Translations under genes and position numbers: made by a program
Source of the DNA: Planctomycetota bacterium
GTDB lineage: Bacteria > Planctomycetota > Phycisphaerae > Phycisphaerales > SM1A02
Length of the DNA: 8,139 nucleotides
NCBI GenBank assembly: GCA_009924765.1
Contig: RFQW01000055.1
Coordinates: forward strand, 1-8,139
Direction: 5' to 3'
Part shown: positions 6,252-8,139 of the stretch, in pieces
Layout: every line of letters begins with the position of its first letter
Position numbering within the stretch: position 1 is the first letter of the stretch
Notes under the pieces: model-generated
What the model saw: only the letters and a program-made list of their open reading frames with translations
Databases searched by the model: none
What the model was told of the DNA's origin: nothing

Positions 6252-6295
6252 CTTGACTTGCGTCAGTATGGTCGGGAAGGCCACCGGCAGTCAAG
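6252..6295. repeat. Inverted repeat flanking the HU promoter -10 element (possible operator)
   Basis: On the minus strand CTTGACT (6289-6295) overlaps the -35 hexamer, and its exact reverse complement AGTCAAG (6252-6258) lies near the predicted transcription start. The second arm sits inside a tandem AAGTC-AAGTC. The 7-base arms, about 37 bases centre to centre, could form a binding site for a regulator or for HU itself. Chance cannot be excluded. Confidence 0.35.
6265..6294 (-). promoter_or_regulatory. Sigma70-type promoter of the HU-dnaB unit
   Basis: On the minus strand TTGACT (6289-6294; 5 of 6 consensus) and CATACT (6265-6270; 4 of 6) are separated by 18 bases. The predicted start is near 6258, giving a leader of about 55 bases before the HU ATG. 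The -35 begins only 9 bases after the hldE stop, so there is no room for a terminator between the two units and read-through from hldE is likely too. This is the best promoter-like sequence I found in the window. Confidence 0.65.
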
Positions 6296-6303
6296 CCAGC
6301 GTT

Positions 6304-7830
6304 TCATCCACCGAGAATCCCCGTTTCGCGTGACCGCATCCTGTGGATGGCCGCGGTGGTGCTGACGCCGGGAATGTGACCAAGCAGCCGCAGCTCGACG
6401 CCGAGTTCCTGCAGCAAAGCGAACTCCGTCACGTCCTCAGGCCGAGCGTAGTCCCCGCCCTTCACGTAGATGGTCGGATGCGTGGCGCGAATCACCTCGT
6501 GCGCGGTGCGCTCCTCGAACCAGGTGACCAGGTCCACGCACTCGAGCGCGGCCATCACCTCCATGCGCTGCTCCAGCGGGAACACGGGGCGATCGTCACC
6601 CTTCAGGCGGCGCACCGAGTCGTCGCTGTTCAGCGCCACCACCAGCACATCGCCCTGCTCGCGCGCCTGACGCAGGCTGGTCACGTGACCGGCGTGCAGC
6701 ACGTCGAAGCAACCATTGGTGAGCACGATGCGCTGACCTGCGGCGCGGCGCGCCTCCAGTTCCACCTGCAGCGAGGCGCGATCGCGGATCTTGCCCGCCA
6801 TGTGGCCCGCCTGCGCCAGCACCTGACGGCGCACCTGCGCGAAGGGAATCGGCTGCGCACCGAACACCTCCACCTCCAGACCTGCGGCCACGTTGGCGAA
6901 GGCCACCGCCTCGGGCCACGGGAAATGGTTCGCCAGCGCGGCGGCCAGCGCCGCAAGCACCATGTCGCCGGCACCCGTCACGTCGTACACGCGGCGCGCC
7001 ACGGTGGGTACATGCACGGGCTCCATGCCCGCGCGTTCCAGATAGGAACCGTGACGGTCCAGCGTGAGCACCACCGTGTCCAGCTTGAAGCGCTCGCGAA
7101 GTGATCGCGCCAGCGTGCGCATCTCGGCATGGTCGACATCGGGCAGCGACTTGCGGCCCGACGCCAGCGCGGCCTCGGTGCGGTTGGGCGTGATGGTGGT
7201 GGCGCCGGTGTAGCGCGTGTAGTCGGTGATCGCCGCGGGGTCGACCAGCACGGGCTTGCCCAGCTTGCGTCCGATGGCGATCACGCCCTGGCACAGCGAT
7301 GGCGTGCACACGCCCTTGGCGTAGTCCTCGATGCAGATCACCTGCGTGGTCGCGGCGGCGCGCTCGATCGCCTGCAGCAGGCGCGCTTCCACCGCGGCGT
7401 CGATCGGATCGCGGCTCTCCACGTCCACGCGGAACATCTTCTGCGGATGGCGATGCTGCGCCAGACCCACGATGCTGCGCTTCACGGTGGTCGGACGCGA
7501 GGCATCCTCGATGAGACCGGACGCATCGCAGCCGCCTTCCTGCAGCAGCGATCGGAGCGTGGCGCCCTCGGCATCCGCGCCCGTGATGCCGAAGCACTTC
7601 ACGCGACCGCCCAGCGCGGCCGCGCACAGCGCCACGTTGCTCGAACCGCCCGCGGTCTGCTGCAGATCCTGCGCGCCGCGACTCAGCAGCACCGGCACGG
7701 GCGCGTCGGGGCTCAGCCGGTCCGCGGATCCATGCTGCGCCTGATCCAGCATGAAGTCGCCGACCAGCAGCAGGTCGAAGGGCTTCCAACCCGCCAGCAA
7801 CGGCACGAGTGCTTCGGCGTTTCCGCTCAT
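6304..7830 (-). CDS. hldE: Bifunctional D-glycero-beta-D-manno-heptose 7-phosphate kinase / heptose 1-phosphate adenylyltransferase (HldE/RfaE)
   Basis: This cytoplasmic enzyme carries out two steps in making ADP-heptose for the LPS inner core: phosphorylation at C1 by the N-terminal kinase and adenylyl transfer by the C-terminal domain. The protein has 508 residues, against about 477 in E. coli. The PfkB/ribokinase-type kinase occupies about 15-345, with VGDFMLDQAQHG (23-34), RLSPDAPVPVL (38-48), GGSSNVALCAAALGG (61-75), TPNRTEA (214-220) and the anion-hole/catalytic DVTGAGD (283-289, Asp289 as base). The nucleotidyltransferase occupies about 365-505, with TNGCFDVLHAGH (371-382, containing the HxGH motif), NSDDSVRRLKG (401-411), YVKGGDY (455-461) and GVSTTAAI (488-495). 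Both halves look intact. The ATG at 7830 comes 9 bases after the lpxK stop with no strong ribosome site, so the two are probably one operon. Confidence 0.96.
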   Translation of the reverse strand: MSGNAEALVPLLAGWKPFDLLLVGDFMLDQAQHGSADRLSPDAPVPVLLSRGAQDLQQTAGGSSNVALCAAALGGRVKCFGITGADAEGATLRSLLQEGGCDASGLIEDASRPTTVKRSIVGLAQHRHPQKMFRVDVESRDPIDAAVEARLLQAIERAAATTQVICIEDYAKGVCTPSLCQGVIAIGRKLGKPVLVDPAAITDYTRYTGATTITPNRTEAALASGRKSLPDVDHAEMRTLARSLRERFKLDTVVLTLDRHGSYLERAGMEPVHVPTVARRVYDVTGAGDMVLAALAAALANHFPWPEAVAFANVAAGLEVEVFGAQPIPFAQVRRQVLAQAGHMAGKIRDRASLQVELEARRAAGQRIVLTNGCFDVLHAGHVTSLRQAREQGDVLVVALNSDDSVRRLKGDDRPVFPLEQRMEVMAALECVDLVTWFEERTAHEVIRATHPTIYVKGGDYARPEDVTEFALLQELGVELRLLGHIPGVSTTAAIHRMRSRETGILGG

Positions 7831-7839
7831 CCGGACAGT

Positions 7840-8139
7840 CTAGCGGCGAAGGCGCGAATCCCCAGCATCGAGCGCGGCACGCACGGCATCGCGCAGGGCC
7901 TCGCCGCCTTGCAGGCATGTCAGCGCCAGCTCGGGACGCACCACCGGCAGGTGGCTCGCGGGCAGCAGATCGCGCACCTTCACCCAGTCCTTCGGGGTGC
8001 ACAGCACGGCTTCAGCGCCCGCCTTCGATGCTTGCTCGAGCAACGACTGAACGCCGGCGCGGCCGTAGGCATGATGATCGCGAAGCGCGGGCGCGTGCAC
8101 CACCTCCGCGCCACTCTGGCGCACCTGCGCGTGCAGTGC
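7840..8139 (-). CDS. lpxK: Tetraacyldisaccharide 4'-kinase LpxK, C-terminal fragment (5' end outside window)
   Basis: Only the last 99 codons are present; the frame is open to the right edge and ends with TAG at 7840-7842. LpxK is the membrane-associated kinase that adds the 4'-phosphate to the lipid A precursor. The fragment shows the family's late motifs: LRDHHAYG (19-26 of the fragment), matching the usual DHH-aromatic segment, and VLCTPKDWVKVRDL (45-58), matching the T-x-KD-x-VK segment. A typical weakly conserved tail then precedes the stop. The P-loop and the rest of the kinase core would be off the right edge. A GTG at 8124 is internal, not a start. Adjacency to hldE, another LPS gene, supports the call. 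The fragment is short, which limits certainty. Confidence 0.85.
   Translation of the reverse strand, partial: ALHAQVRQSGAEVVHAPALRDHHAYGRAGVQSLLEQASKAGAEAVLCTPKDWVKVRDLLPASHLPVVRPELALTCLQGGEALRDAVRAALDAGDSRLRR

Noticed and set aside
6596..8002. 468-residue minus-strand frame overlapping hldE and lpxK
   Set aside because: It is a frame-shifted reading of hldE with extreme Arg/Gly/Ala content; the hldE frame carries all kinase and transferase motifs.
1..8139. CRISPR array, transposon ends, tRNA or phage genes
   Set aside because: No regularly spaced repeats, transposase or integrase motifs, tRNA-like cloverleaf or phage structural genes were seen on reading both strands.

Overview
The window reads as chromosomal DNA of a GC-rich, Gram-negative bacterium (I estimate a GC content in the mid-60s percent; not computed). 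The best guess is the Planctomycetota, class Phycisphaerae or a relative. The presence of lpxK and hldE indicates an outer membrane with lipid A/LPS-type glycolipid. The peptide-binding protein is held by an N-terminal membrane helix plus coiled coil, and the ECF sigma factor is followed by a small one-helix membrane protein; as I recall, both are common in that group. Taxonomy is inference, at about 0.55 confidence.

All nine genes lie on the minus strand, so transcription runs from high to low coordinates. Every gap is 101 bases or less, and no stretch over 300 bases lacks a gene. In transcription order: the 3' end of lpxK (7840-8139), hldE (6304-7830), a sigma70-type promoter (6265-6294), an HU/IHF-family gene (5879-6202), dnaB (4386-5873), a GC-rich hairpin (4358-4377), an ECF sigma factor (3769-4332), a one-helix putative anti-sigma factor (3280-3678), an exported helical protein (2483-3283), an OppC/DppC-type permease (1477-2472), and a peptide-binding protein running off the left edge (1-1440).

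There appear to be three functional blocks. First, lpxK and hldE (9-base gap) serve lipid A and core-heptose synthesis. Second, HU and dnaB (5 to 14 bases apart) share a promoter and serve chromosome organisation and replication. Third, the sigma factor, the putative anti-sigma factor, the exported helical protein and the transporter pieces look like an envelope-sensing regulator tied to peptide uptake. In this block the anti-sigma and helical genes overlap by ATGA and the permease follows after 10 bases. The second permease (OppB/DppB) and the ATPases of the transporter are not in this window.

No tRNA, rRNA, CRISPR array, insertion sequence, prophage or known defence system is visible. Most of the window is ordinary housekeeping DNA. 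The part most worth a second look is the sigma / membrane protein / helical protein / transporter block. Long plus-strand open frames antisense to the real genes are judged to be artefacts of codon bias.
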